Counted from the first letter of the stretch, positions 25,101 through 32,224 are shown. The stretch is 34,893 nucleotides of DNA from Planctomycetota bacterium (GCA_020425635.1 JAGQRJ010000487.1:1-34893); one strand, 5' to 3'. Notes: a model not told the origin generated them from the sequence alone. A program made the numbers and translations.

Positions 25101-25984
25101 ACCGAGCCTTCGAAGGGAGCGCGCCCGCTGAGCGCCTCGTAGAGGGTGACCCCCAGGCTGTAGACGTCGGTGCGCGCGTCGAAGGGCTCGCCCAGCGCTT
25201 GCTCGGGAGACATGTAGAGCGGCGTGCCCACGATCGTGCCCACCCGCGTCAGCGCGGCGTCCTGTTGCCGGCGCGCGAGGCCGAAGTCGGTGAGCACCGG
25301 CCGCCCGTCGCCGCGGAGCAAGACGTTGTCGGGCTTCACGTCGCGGTGCACGATCCCCTCGGCGTGCGCGCAGGCGAGGGCCTCGGCGATCTGCCGCCCG
25401 AGCTCGGCCGCGACCTGGGGCACCAGCCGCCCGTCCTGGTCGAGGGCCGCGCGCAGCGAGCGCCCTTCGACGAGCTCCATGGCGAAGTACAGCACCCCGC
25501 GGTCCTCGCCGATGTCGTAGATCGGAACGATCCCCGGGTGACGCAGCGAGGCCGTGGCCTCGGCCTCGCGCCGAAAGCGCTCACGCGCGGTGCCCACGAT
25601 CCCCTGGGTGCGCGGGAGGACCTTGAGCGCCACCCGGCGCCCGAGCCCGACCTGGACCGCCTCGTAGACCACGCCCATGGCCCCGCGTCCGATCTCGCGC
25701 TGGAGCCGGTAGGCGCCGAGGGTCTCCTGGCGCAGCGGCGCGGGGAGCTCCTCCATGTCGCTGTGAGTGTCCTGGACGGTGTGCGCGCGCGTCTTGCGCA
25801 GCACGAGCTGCCGCCAGGTGGTGGGGTCGAGCCCCGCCCGCTCGAAGAGCAGCTCGCGCAGCGAGACGTCCAGGCCCTCCCGCCGCTGACGACGACGCTC
25901 CTGCCGGCACTCGGCCAGGTCTTCGGCGCGGACAAACCCTTCGGCTACCGCACGTTCCGCGAGTCGCTCCTCGCTCTCGTCCAT
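22172..25984 (-). CDS. Membrane-anchored Ser/Thr kinase with TPR-like repeats
   Basis: Predicted 1270 residues. Residues 1-90 are a small helical region (AERAVAEGFVRAEDLAECRQ) of a type often found before planctomycete kinases. The kinase follows at about 93-360: Gly loop IGRGAMGVVY, K121 (VALKVL), D215 in HRDVKPDN, DFG (LTDFGLA) and SPE (YMSPEQA). It is an RD kinase with intact catalytic residues. A single transmembrane helix sits near 377-397 after a basic stretch (RRLARRLRRYRG). The remaining 870 residues are TPR-like pairs (for example EEAGDLEQAEDMLDRSIALW), presumably outside the membrane as a sensor or docking array. The ATG at 25984 was chosen because GGAG precedes it by about 6 nt; the frame is open further upstream. 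Coupled to the receiver-kinase gene. Confidence 0.93.
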   Translation of the reverse strand: MDESEERLAERAVAEGFVRAEDLAECRQERRRQRREGLDVSLRELLFERAGLDPTTWRQLVLRKTRAHTVQDTHSDMEELPAPLRQETLGAYRLQREIGRGAMGVVYEAVQVGLGRRVALKVLPRTQGIVGTARERFRREAEATASLRHPGIVPIYDIGEDRGVLYFAMELVEGRSLRAALDQDGRLVPQVAAELGRQIAEALACAHAEGIVHRDVKPDNVLLRGDGRPVLTDFGLARRQQDAALTRVGTIVGTPLYMSPEQALGEPFDARTDVYSLGVTLYEALSGRAPFEGSVDTAQVLDRLVKEDPPPLRALRPEIPAALAGVVETALERDPARRYSSAGAFAEDLGRFLRGEPTLARPLGRVRRLARRLRRYRGPLAIGVLAAVLALGAGWIARTASRRWSAGELLLEAIRLEEAGDLEQAEDMLDRSIALWPSDAEAHLRKANLLLARDDVPAALRQLDLALARDPSNAGGLMARGALLESQGKRGLALADFRAATRADPGDPRAALAEGLLLHRDGRLAEALRLLPPAIKAARAADAVGGRYPLAVLALGEARLADGELDEAAALLEEASRLLIDDARPRLGLCRALLAQGRASEALEIADGAVRRDPASPFCYALRAEVHVAGKDYNAALEDLDHAEDLPAARLLRGRIRFLVHDVAANDFADAGAEADLRYALRGDAIAPADRANAWTILGRLELLGRRPQPSKARSCFQTALELAPGALAPQSGLAELALREGLLDEAEGLFQAMQAIPLGAYAGHVGLGRVAWARGDLTQARAELDAAIVAAPERSAAYGYRYRLRLELGDPDAIADQQEHIRCNQRIELLPHSLATDTLELAEQSSAQGRRFFVRLLRALESDAGVDWAREIESSRVWLSRALAFDPNLLEARAYLGSMCYLQGRYETAAEHYAVLAEQDPHRVRALLSLAAIERDLRRQPDVGLQIMDEALAGGAWSPRDESELRLERARCLQGLGRYAEALTELDRERTLGPPRHAVATLRVQLLRALKSEALPAAIERSIELFYEGYRDPRRALVFNTAARELHVRNRLPEATHFANRGIAADPRAPLGWTVRSNSRIENGADELAGAVADLFVASELDPKLTRHYWEIEQRLLNFPQLFPLLQAGVQRLRVSRPDFAVGWFLQGYAFFRLGSYDEALDWFEQAQAMCRGRSYVAQCYIAACYIKVRRLDDARAALAKADSLLEGGPLSSYWRACLDALSGDLDAARGRLLQLIRGGSLREAQLKNVPELGPLQSDPELFEALRLR

Positions 25985-26118
25985 GACGCTCCAGCATACC
26001 CGCCACCCCGGCGAGCCGCTCGATCGATTCGCCCTAACTTCTTGGACGCCAGCCCGTTCATGGGCCGCGGAGGCGGCTCGGGCGGGCTCCAGCGAGGAGC
26101 GCGAACCAGAAAGCACGC

Positions 26119-26147
26119 TGGAAAGGGCTTCGGGGAGGTGCTAAAAC
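26119..26147 (+). promoter_or_regulatory. Possible promoter of tRNA-Gln
   Basis: TGGAAA (26119-26124), 17-nt spacer, then an extended -10 TGC-TAAAAC (26142-26147). The predicted start lies about 7 nt before the tRNA. The -35 match is only four of six. Confidence 0.45.
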
Positions 26148-26160
26148 CTTCCTCGCCAGT

Positions 26161-26232
26161 TGCCCGGTGGTGTAATTGGTAACACAGAAGTTTTTGGTAC
26201 TTCCATTTCTGGTTCGAGTCCAGGCCGGGTAA
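26161..26232 (+). tRNA. tRNA-Gln(TTG)
   Basis: A 72-nt cloverleaf. Acceptor TGCCCGG pairs with CCGGGTA, with the U1:A72 pair typical of glutamine tRNAs; D arm GTGTAATTGGTAACAC; anticodon stem GAAGT/ACTTC encloses TTTTGGT with anticodon TTG; T loop TTCGAGT; discriminator A; no encoded CCA. The 111-nt gap to glmU holds a 16-nt palindrome at 26257-26272 (CGCGTGCGCGCACGCG) without a T run. Confidence 0.95.
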
Positions 26233-26343
26233 TACAAACCATTCTTGTCACCTGCTCGCGTGCGCGCACGCGGGCCAGAGACCGCGGGTGACGTCGGCGG
26301 CTGAGCCGCTGAGATCCCGCAGTCGTTTTCTTCGGGGTCTTCG

Positions 26344-27609
26344 GTGTCGCTCGCTTCCATCATTCTCGCCGCGGGAAGGTCACGTCGGATGCAATCCGAC
26401 TTGCCCAAGGTCTTGCACCCCGCCCTCGGCTTGACCCTGGTCGAGCACGTCGCCCGCGCGGCAGCCGCGGTGGGCGCCCAGCGACAGGTGGTGGTGGCGA
26501 GCCCGGAGCACCAGGCCGCGATCGCCGCCGAGCTCGCGCCCTGGGCCGAGGCGGCCGGGGTGACCCTCGACGTCGTCGTGCAGCACGAGCCCAAGGGCAC
26601 CGCCCACGCGGTGCAGGCCGCGCAGGCGTCCCTCGCCGACTTCAGCGGGCGCGCGCTCGTGCTCATGGGCGACGTCCCCTGTATCTCTCCGGCCTCGCTG
26701 CAGGCCCTGCTCGACGGACACACCGGCGGCGTGACCCTGCTCTCCGGCCGCGTCGACGACCCCTTCGCCTACGGCCGGGTGGTGCGCGAGGGCGGCGCGC
26801 TGCGCGCGATCGTCGAGGAGAAGGACGCCGACGAGGCCACCCGCGCGATCCAAGAGATCAACGTCGGGATCTACGTGTTCGACCTGCCGCGCGCCTTCGC
26901 CTGGCTCGAGCGCGTGACCCCCTCGCCGCGGACCGGCGAGCTCTACCTGACTCAGCTGGTCGAGCTGGCCCGCGCCGACGGCGCGCCCACCGCGGCGGTC
27001 GAGGCCGCGACCCCCGAAGACATGCTCGGGGTGAACACGCGGGTGCAGCTGGCTCAGGCCACCGCGGCCCTGCAGGCGCGGACCAACCAAGCGCACATGC
27101 TCAATGGCGTGACCTTCGTCGACCCGACGAGCGCGTTCATCGACGTCCGCGCGACCATCGGCCGCGACGCCCGGATCGAGCCCTTCGTGGTGGTCGAGGG
27201 CGCGAGCCGAATCGGCCCCGGCGCGGTGGTCGGTCCCTTCGCACACGTGCGCGGCGACAGCGAGCTCGGCCCCGAGGCGCGGATCGGCAACTTCGTCGAG
27301 GTCGTGCGCAGCTCGGTCGGCGCGCGCGCGCGCGCGCTGCACCTCGCCTACCTCGGCGACGCGACCCTCGGCGCGGAGACCAACGTCGGCGCGGGCGTCG
27401 TGTTCGCGAACCACGACGGCGAGCGGCACCACGCCTCCCAGGTCGGCGAGCGCGTCGCGCTCGGGGCCAACTCGGTCGTGATCGGGCCCTCGCGCCTGCA
27501 CGACGGCGCGCGCACCGGCGCCGGCGCGGTGGTGAACCAGGCCGAGGTTCCTGCCGGAGAGACCTGGGTCGGTGTCCCGGCCTCGGTGATCTCGCGAGGT
27601 GTCCGGTGA
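26344..27609 (+). CDS. glmU: GlmU-type N-acetylglucosamine-1-phosphate uridyltransferase, divergent C-terminal half
   Basis: Predicted 421 residues. The N-terminal uridylyltransferase (1-225) makes UDP-GlcNAc, the cell-wall precursor: LAAGRSRRMQSDLPKVLH, KGTAHAVQAA, GDVPCIS, EEKDA, QEINVGIYVFD and GVNTR are all visible. The left-handed beta-helix acetyltransferase half (about 250-421) is shorter than in E. coli (456 in total) by about two coils and is altered: the catalytic His is kept (ALHLAYLGD), but the CNYDG site reads ANHDG and the basic residue after FVE is Val. GlcN-1-P acetylation may therefore be weak or have changed specificity. The GTG start at 26344 has only a weak ribosome site. 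Its stop overlaps the prs GTG (GTGA), so the pair is coupled. Confidence 0.92.
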   Translation: MSLASIILAAGRSRRMQSDLPKVLHPALGLTLVEHVARAAAAVGAQRQVVVASPEHQAAIAAELAPWAEAAGVTLDVVVQHEPKGTAHAVQAAQASLADFSGRALVLMGDVPCISPASLQALLDGHTGGVTLLSGRVDDPFAYGRVVREGGALRAIVEEKDADEATRAIQEINVGIYVFDLPRAFAWLERVTPSPRTGELYLTQLVELARADGAPTAAVEAATPEDMLGVNTRVQLAQATAALQARTNQAHMLNGVTFVDPTSAFIDVRATIGRDARIEPFVVVEGASRIGPGAVVGPFAHVRGDSELGPEARIGNFVEVVRSSVGARARALHLAYLGDATLGAETNVGAGVVFANHDGERHHASQVGERVALGANSVVIGPSRLHDGARTGAGAVVNQAEVPAGETWVGVPASVISRGVR

Positions 27610-28562
27610 CTCCGTTCTCCCCCGCCAACGCTCCGATGCTGCTGTTCTCGGGCAACTCCAACCGCTCGCTGTCCGAGGCGATCGCGAGCTACCTCGGCGT
27701 CTCGCTCGGCAGCTGCGAGGTCGGTCGCTTCCCGGACGGCGAGGTGCGGGTCAAGTTCAAGGCCGACGTCCGCGGCGCAGACGTGTTCCTGATCCAGTCG
27801 ACCTGCACCCCGGTCAACGACCACCTGGTCGAGCTCCTGATCATGGCCGACGCGCTGCGCCGCGCGTCCGCGGCCCGAATCACCGCGGTGATCCCCTACT
27901 TCGGCTACAGCCGCCAGGACCGCAAGGACGAGGGTCGCGTCCCGATCACCGCCAAGCTCGTCGCCGACCTCCTGCAGGCCTCGGGGATCAACCGCGTGGT
28001 GACCCTCGACCTCCACGCCGCTCAGATCCAGGGGTTCTTCAACATCCCCGTCGACCACCTCTACGCGTCGCGGGTGTTCACCAAGTACGTGCGCCAGCTC
28101 GAGCTGCCCGACCTCGTGGTCGCGAGCCCCGACGCCGGCGGCATGAAGCAGGCCTGGGGCTACAGCAAGCGCCTCGACGCCTACCTCGCCGTGGTCGAGA
28201 AGCGCCGGATCAGCGGCGAAGACGTCGAGGTCGGGTTCGTGATCGGCGACGTCGCGAACAAGAACGTGGTGATCATCGACGACATGATCAGCACGGGCGG
28301 CAGCGTGTCGAAGGCGGCGCAGCTGCTCAAGGAGAAGGGCGCGCGCAAGGTCTTCGTGATGGCGACCCACGCGATCTTCTGCGGCCGCGCGGTCGAGAAG
28401 CTGCGCAACGCCCCCTTCGAAGAGATCATCGTGACCGACACCATCCCGGTGACGGCGAACATCGAGCGCCTGAAGGTGCTCTCGGTGGCCGAGCTTCTGG
28501 GCGAAGCCGTCCACCGCATTCACAGCAACAAGTCCGTCAGCACGCTCTTCCAGCGGCTGTAG
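27606..28562 (+). CDS. prs: Ribose-phosphate pyrophosphokinase
   Basis: Predicted 318 residues; makes PRPP from ribose 5-phosphate and ATP for nucleotide, His and Trp synthesis. Conserved blocks: LLFSGNSNRSLSEAIASYLG, the catalytic flexible-loop neighbourhood PYFGYSRQDRKDEGRVPITA, DLHAAQIQGFFNIPVDHL, the SPDAGG segment and the PRPP-binding signature VVIIDDMISTGGS. The length is typical (310-320). The GTG at 27606 overlaps the glmU stop and has GAGG a few bases upstream; an ATG at codon 11 is an alternative start. glmU-prs order is common in bacteria. Confidence 0.97.
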   Translation: MTPFSPANAPMLLFSGNSNRSLSEAIASYLGVSLGSCEVGRFPDGEVRVKFKADVRGADVFLIQSTCTPVNDHLVELLIMADALRRASAARITAVIPYFGYSRQDRKDEGRVPITAKLVADLLQASGINRVVTLDLHAAQIQGFFNIPVDHLYASRVFTKYVRQLELPDLVVASPDAGGMKQAWGYSKRLDAYLAVVEKRRISGEDVEVGFVIGDVANKNVVIIDDMISTGGSVSKAAQLLKEKGARKVFVMATHAIFCGRAVEKLRNAPFEEIIVTDTIPVTANIERLKVLSVAELLGEAVHRIHSNKSVSTLFQRL

Positions 28563-28600
28563 CTCGCGGACCGACGGCCCGAATCAAGGAGTCCTCCGAA

Positions 28601-29269
28601 ATGAACCTCGACACCCCCCTTCAGGCGCGCACGCGCACCGGGCGCGGCACCCGCCAATGCCGCCGGCTCCGCCAGCAAGGCGAGGTGCCGGCCACGCTCT
28701 ACGGCGTGCTCTACAGCGGCGAGCAGCGCACCGAGGTCAGCGAGTCCCTCGCGGTCTCGGCCTACGACCTCTACCAGTTGATCGAGAAGGGCGTGCAGTT
28801 CGTCACCGTGCACCGCGACGGCAAGCAGCAGATCGCCGTGATCAAGCAGGTCCAGCGCGACACCTTCGGCGACGACGTGCTCCACGTCGACCTGAAGGCG
28901 ATCCAGGCCGACCGCCCGGTCGTCGTGCCGGTCGAGCTGACCGTCAAGGGCGTGGCCAAGGGCGTCAAGGACGGCGGCCTGCTCAAGATCGCCCTGCGCC
29001 GGATTTTGCTCTCGGCCCTCCCTGGCAAGATGCCGGAGCTCGTCGAGATCAACGTCGAGCACCTCCAGGTCAACGAGCGGATCCTGGTCCGCGACCTCGA
29101 CCTGGGCGACGGCGTCACCCCGGCGTCTCCCGGCGATCAGCTCGTCGTGCACGTCATGCCCGGCCGCGGCATGAAGGGCAAGTTCCCCAAGCGCAGCGCC
29201 TCGGCGCCGGGCGCTGACGCCGAATCAACCGAAACCGAAGCACAGCCAGCAGCCGCCGCGGCTGAGTAA
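28601..29269 (+). CDS. rplY: 50S ribosomal protein bL25 (CTC/TL5 type)
   Basis: Predicted 222 residues, the long CTC/TL5 form: an N-terminal 5S rRNA-binding domain (about 1-95, with ARTRTGRGTRQCRRLRQQG and VPATLYG) and a C-terminal beta domain (about 96-190, with VPVELTVKGVAKGVKDGG and LPGKMPELVEINVEHL), ending in an acidic Ala/Glu-rich tail. It binds 5S rRNA in the large subunit and has been linked to stress in some species. The ATG at 28601 has AAGGAG 9 nt upstream; it lies 38 nt after prs. The usual neighbour pth is missing between it and rpsF. Confidence 0.95.
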   Translation: MNLDTPLQARTRTGRGTRQCRRLRQQGEVPATLYGVLYSGEQRTEVSESLAVSAYDLYQLIEKGVQFVTVHRDGKQQIAVIKQVQRDTFGDDVLHVDLKAIQADRPVVVPVELTVKGVAKGVKDGGLLKIALRRILLSALPGKMPELVEINVEHLQVNERILVRDLDLGDGVTPASPGDQLVVHVMPGRGMKGKFPKRSASAPGADAESTETEAQPAAAAAE

Positions 29270-29292
29270 GCCGACAGGCGAAGGAGATCCTC

Positions 29293-29769
29293 ATGACTGA
29301 AGATGCGACCGCTGTCGCCGGCGCCGAGGCGCCCGCGACCGAGAAGAAGGAGAAGGAGCCGTTCAAGCCCCTGCTCCCCACCCTCTCCCCCGAGCTCGAG
29401 AAGTCGACTCGGCTCTACGAGCTGATGCTCCTCTTCGATCCGGCCGAGGCCAGCCGGACCTGGGAGAAGCTCGTCGAGTGGGTCAACGAGCTGATCAAGA
29501 CTCGCCTCGGGCAGCACGTGCTGCGCGTGGACAAGTGGGCGGACAGCCGCAAGCTGGCCTACGAGATCAAGGGCCTCAAGCGCGCGACCTACATGCTCGT
29601 GTGGTTCCGCGCGGAGCCCCGGGTGACCGCCGAGCTCGAGCTGCAGCTGCGCCTCGAGGAGCGGGTGATCCGGCACATGCTGTTGACGCACGAGAGCGAG
29701 CCGCCTGGCGTGGGCCAGTCGGCCGAAGACTTCGAGGCCGCGGCTCCCCCGCCGCCTGAGCGCTACTAA
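29293..29769 (+). CDS. rpsF: 30S ribosomal protein bS6
   Basis: Predicted 158 residues; bS6 pairs with bS18 on the 30S platform. The core (about residues 38-138) shows TRLYELMLLFDPAEASRTWE, DKWADSRKLAYEIKGLKRATYMLVWF and a late LRLEERVIRHML. An N-terminal extension of about 37 residues (TEDATAVAGAEAPATEKKEK, Ala/Glu/Lys-rich) and an acidic/Pro C-terminal tail make it longer than the common 95-135. AAGGAG lies 6 nt before the ATG. It is followed directly by rpsR with no ssb between. Confidence 0.94.
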   Translation: MTEDATAVAGAEAPATEKKEKEPFKPLLPTLSPELEKSTRLYELMLLFDPAEASRTWEKLVEWVNELIKTRLGQHVLRVDKWADSRKLAYEIKGLKRATYMLVWFRAEPRVTAELELQLRLEERVIRHMLLTHESEPPGVGQSAEDFEAAAPPPPERY

Positions 29770-29786
29770 GGACATAGGAGAAGACC

Positions 29787-30089
29787 ATGGGACGAGATTA
29801 CGAAGGTGGCGGCGGCGGCGGCCGAGACCGAGACCGAGACCGAGACGACAGGGACCGTGACCGGGACAGGGACCGCGGTCCCGGTGGGCCCGGCGGCAAG
29901 CGCCGGCGCAAGATGCGCCGAATCGACTTCGTCGACTACAAGGATGTTCCCACGCTGAAGAAGTTCCTCAGCCCCAACGGCAAGCTCCACTCGCGCAAGC
30001 GCAACATGGCCGACGCTAAGACCCAGAACAAGGTCCAGCTGGCGGTCAAGCGCGCGCGCTTCATGGGCCTGCTCAGCTACACCAACTAG
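29787..30089 (+). CDS. rpsR: 30S ribosomal protein bS18 with Arg-Asp repeat tail
   Basis: Predicted 100 residues. The conserved bS18 core begins near residue 38: RRIDFVDYKDVPTLKKFLSP, then a basic helix (VQLAVKRARFMGLLSYTN). It sits beside bS6 on the 30S platform. The first 37 residues are unusual: a Gly run (7-12), an alternating Arg-Asp tract (13-30) and a Gly/Pro linker. Such a mixed-charge tail resembles RNA-associated low-complexity regions. AGGAGA lies before the ATG. The usual zinc-type cysteines in some bS18 proteins are absent. Confidence 0.94.
   Translation: MGRDYEGGGGGGRDRDRDRDDRDRDRDRDRGPGGPGGKRRRKMRRIDFVDYKDVPTLKKFLSPNGKLHSRKRNMADAKTQNKVQLAVKRARFMGLLSYTN
29823..29876 (+). repeat. 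Arg-Asp (RD) codon repeat inside rpsR
   Basis: GAC alternates with CGA, CGT, CGG, CGC or AGG to encode residues 13-30, nearly all Arg-Asp pairs. The first part is an almost perfect CGAGAC hexamer repeat, the second has varied Arg codons, which argues that the amino acid pattern itself is kept. Confidence 0.85.
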
Positions 30090-30097
30090 GAGGACCG

Positions 30098-30559
30098 ATG
30101 CGACTTTTGCTACGCGAACAAGTCAAGGGCCTCGGGGCCCCTGGAGAGGTCGTCGAGGTCCTCAACGGCTACGGGCGGAACTACCTGATCCCGCAGCGCC
30201 TGGCCGTGCCCAACACCCCCGAGAACCGGCGCCTGGTCGAGGCCGAGCGGATCACCTGGATCCAGCGCGAGGCCAAGCGCAAGGAGCTGGCCGAGGTGGC
30301 CGCGGGCGCGCTGAAGAACGCCCTGCTGCAGGTTTACATGCGGGCTCAACCCGACGGGACCCTCTACGGCTCGGTGAGCCGGGCGGTGGTCGCCAAGGTG
30401 ATCGCCGACCAGATCAAGGTCGACGTCGAAGAGCGCTGGATCAACCTGGCCTCGCCGCTGAAGAAGATCGGCGACTACGACGTGTCGATCTCGCTGCCCA
30501 CCGAGGAGGAGGTCGCCTTCAAGCTGACCGTACTCCCCGAAGAGGAAGAGCCCAGCTAA
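30098..30559 (+). CDS. rplI: 50S ribosomal protein bL9
   Basis: Predicted 153 residues, the usual length. Two domains joined by a long helix: the N-terminal domain with MRLLLREQVKGLGAPGEVVE and GYGRNYLIPQRLAVP, a helix at about 45-75, and a C-terminal domain with GTLYGSVS. It binds 23S rRNA near the L1 stalk. AGGAGGA overlaps the rpsR stop region and precedes the ATG at 30098. The gene ends the ribosomal cluster and is followed by a terminator. Confidence 0.97.
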   Translation: MRLLLREQVKGLGAPGEVVEVLNGYGRNYLIPQRLAVPNTPENRRLVEAERITWIQREAKRKELAEVAAGALKNALLQVYMRAQPDGTLYGSVSRAVVAKVIADQIKVDVEERWINLASPLKKIGDYDVSISLPTEEEVAFKLTVLPEEEEPS

Positions 30560-30584
30560 CGCGGCTCGAGGGCTGACCCTCACG

Positions 30585-30622
30585 CACGAGACCCCGCCCG
30601 GCCCGCCGTGCGGGGTCTCGTG
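30585..30622 (+). terminator. Terminator of the glmU-rplI cluster
   Basis: A perfect 13-bp stem (30585-30597 with 30610-30622, CACGAGACCCCGC), 12-nt loop and a short T run (TTT at 30623-30625). It begins 25 nt after the rplI stop and lies before the convergent gene ending at 30635, so it may also work on the minus strand. Confidence 0.85.
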
Positions 30623-30634
30623 TTTGGTTCCGGC

Positions 30635-32164
30635 TCAAGGGGGGAAGCTCGCCAGCGCTCCGAAGTGGGTGTTGATGCTCTCCCGGGTCTTCGGCTCCAG
30701 TCGATCGAAGCGATCGAGCATGGCCTGGGCCGTGGCGCCCAGCATGAGCTGCTGCTCCGAGGCCTGCTTCGAGCCGCGGAGCTGGGCGTAGGTCGCCTTC
30801 CCCTGACCGATCTGGCTGAACGCGGCCTCGATCAACTTGCGCTGAGTGAGGAAGCCCGAAACCAGCGAGGCCCGGGCCGAGGTGATCGTCTCGTCCTGGG
30901 GCCGGGTGAGGCTGCCCACCGCGCGCTCCAGCGCGCCCATGTCGCGCTTGTAGTCGGCCTGGGCCTGGCTCATGTCGCCTCCGCGCTTGAGCGCGGCCAC
31001 GGCCCGGGCCTTGACCAGCGCCGCCTGGGCGACGTAGGTCATGGCCTGATTGACCCATTGCCGAAAGTCGGCGGGGACGTCCTCGAGGCTGCGCGGGTTG
31101 GGGAGCAGCACGATCGGCCGCGGGTAGGGCGCCTCCGCCGGCGGGGCGGCCAGGCTCTCGGGGTAGATGTTCGTGAAGTTCACGTGGCCGTAGTCGTCGC
31201 CGGGGTGGGCGCCCGCTGCGGGGGCGCTGGGCGTGGCCTCCTCGGCCTGGGGCGCGTGTTTGGCGTCGATGAACTTCTTGATGTAGGGGAAGAGCTGTTT
31301 GTAGTTCCGCGAGCGGAAGCGCACGACGCCGTCGGGGGACACGAGCAAGAAGATCCCGAACATGTCCTTGCTCAGCTCGAGGTGCTTGTCCGTGCCGACC
31401 CAGAGCTGGACGTTGCCGGCGCGGGTGTGACCGAAGTGAGCCGCCCACTCACCTGCCTGCTCGAGGGTCGGCGGGGTCTGCCCGTCGGGGCCTGCGAGCA
31501 GGAGCTGCACCACCACCAGATCGGGGTGGTTGGCGGGGACCCCCGCGTGGCGCGCGATCTGCTCCTGGACGCTCGCGACGTCGGGCTGCGGGGTCACCCC
31601 GCCGAAGCCGCCCTTCTGCTGGCCGCCGGCGTAGGCCTGCGAGTAGGGGTGGTGCATGCCCGCGATCTCGATCAGCACGACCTTCTCGCTGAGCGCCCGC
31701 GAGGAGACCGGACGCCCGAACTCGTCGCGGAAACCGGCCACCGAGAGCGGCTGATCTTGCTGGGGAGGCCAGCCCCCCGCGCCGCCGCGGGCGCCGGCCG
31801 CCCGGGGCGGGCCGCTGCCCGCGGGGAGGGTCTCGAGCTCCTTGCGGGCCGCGCTCGAGACCTGGGGGTCGGGGTCGTCGAGGGCGAGCCGAAACTGCTC
31901 ACGCGCGCGCTCGTAGTCTCCCTCGCGCGCGCGCTGTCGGCCCATGTCGAGGGCGGTCTGCCCCGCGCTCGTGCGCTCGATCCGCTCGATCAGCTTGCGC
32001 GGCAAGGGCACCCGCCCTCCTGGGGTCTTGACCACGACCTGGTCGTCGTTCTCGGCGATGACCTTGCCTTTGATCGAGCGCCCGTTCTTCAGGAAGACGG
32101 TGTCCGCAAACCCGCCGCCTGCCAGCAGAAGCCCCGCCAGCAGGCCCAACCAGAGCTTGTGCAT
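30635..32164 (-). CDS. Cysteine-free thioredoxin-like envelope protein
   Basis: Predicted 509 residues. A signal peptide starts at the ATG at 32164 (MHKLWLGLLAGLLLAGGGFA, cleavage near 20), with GGGAGGG just upstream; the frame is open earlier but that would bury the signal. Residues 22-66 (TVFLKNGRSIKGKVI) form a small SH3/Lsm-like module often seen in planctomycete secreted proteins. A Pro/Gly-rich linker follows, then a thioredoxin-fold-like stretch (about 145-300: KVVLIEIAGMHHPYS, FGIFLLVSPDGVVRFRS). Where thioredoxins have WCPPC, it has MHHPYS; I see no Cys in the whole protein, so no disulfide chemistry. The C-terminal 130 residues are helical. A metal or haem role through the His pair is only speculation. 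Divergent from the next kinase. Confidence 0.82.
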   Translation of the reverse strand: MHKLWLGLLAGLLLAGGGFADTVFLKNGRSIKGKVIAENDDQVVVKTPGGRVPLPRKLIERIERTSAGQTALDMGRQRAREGDYERAREQFRLALDDPDPQVSSAARKELETLPAGSGPPRAAGARGGAGGWPPQQDQPLSVAGFRDEFGRPVSSRALSEKVVLIEIAGMHHPYSQAYAGGQQKGGFGGVTPQPDVASVQEQIARHAGVPANHPDLVVVQLLLAGPDGQTPPTLEQAGEWAAHFGHTRAGNVQLWVGTDKHLELSKDMFGIFLLVSPDGVVRFRSRNYKQLFPYIKKFIDAKHAPQAEEATPSAPAAGAHPGDDYGHVNFTNIYPESLAAPPAEAPYPRPIVLLPNPRSLEDVPADFRQWVNQAMTYVAQAALVKARAVAALKRGGDMSQAQADYKRDMGALERAVGSLTRPQDETITSARASLVSGFLTQRKLIEAAFSQIGQGKATYAQLRGSKQASEQQLMLGATAQAMLDRFDRLEPKTRESINTHFGALASFPP

Positions 32165-32204
32165 GAGCCCTCCCCTCGGGAGTGTGCCTCCGCAGGTAAC
32201 GACA

Positions 32205-32224
32205 CGCAATCGGTTTGCATTGCG
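32205..32224. promoter_or_regulatory. Inverted repeat between divergent genes
   Basis: CGCAAT (32205-32210) and ATTGCG (32219-32224) form a perfect 6-bp dyad with an 8-nt spacer, in the 95-nt gap between the envelope protein (start 32164, minus) and the kinase (start 32260, plus). The size fits a dimeric regulator site for one or both promoters. Confidence 0.4.

Noticed and set aside
22658-26182. A 1174-codon plus-strand frame antisense to the large kinase
   Set aside because: Shadow composition with no motif; the minus strand clearly encodes a kinase with all catalytic motifs.
26257-26272. 16-nt palindrome after tRNA-Gln as a terminator
   Set aside because: There is no T run after it and alternating CG purine-pyrimidine DNA easily forms such palindromes in GC-rich sequence.
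27599-28600. Long frame joining prs region to rplY upstream of 28601
   Set aside because: The part before 28601 is an out-of-frame shadow of prs (Arg/Gly/Pro-rich); rplY has its own ATG and ribosome site.
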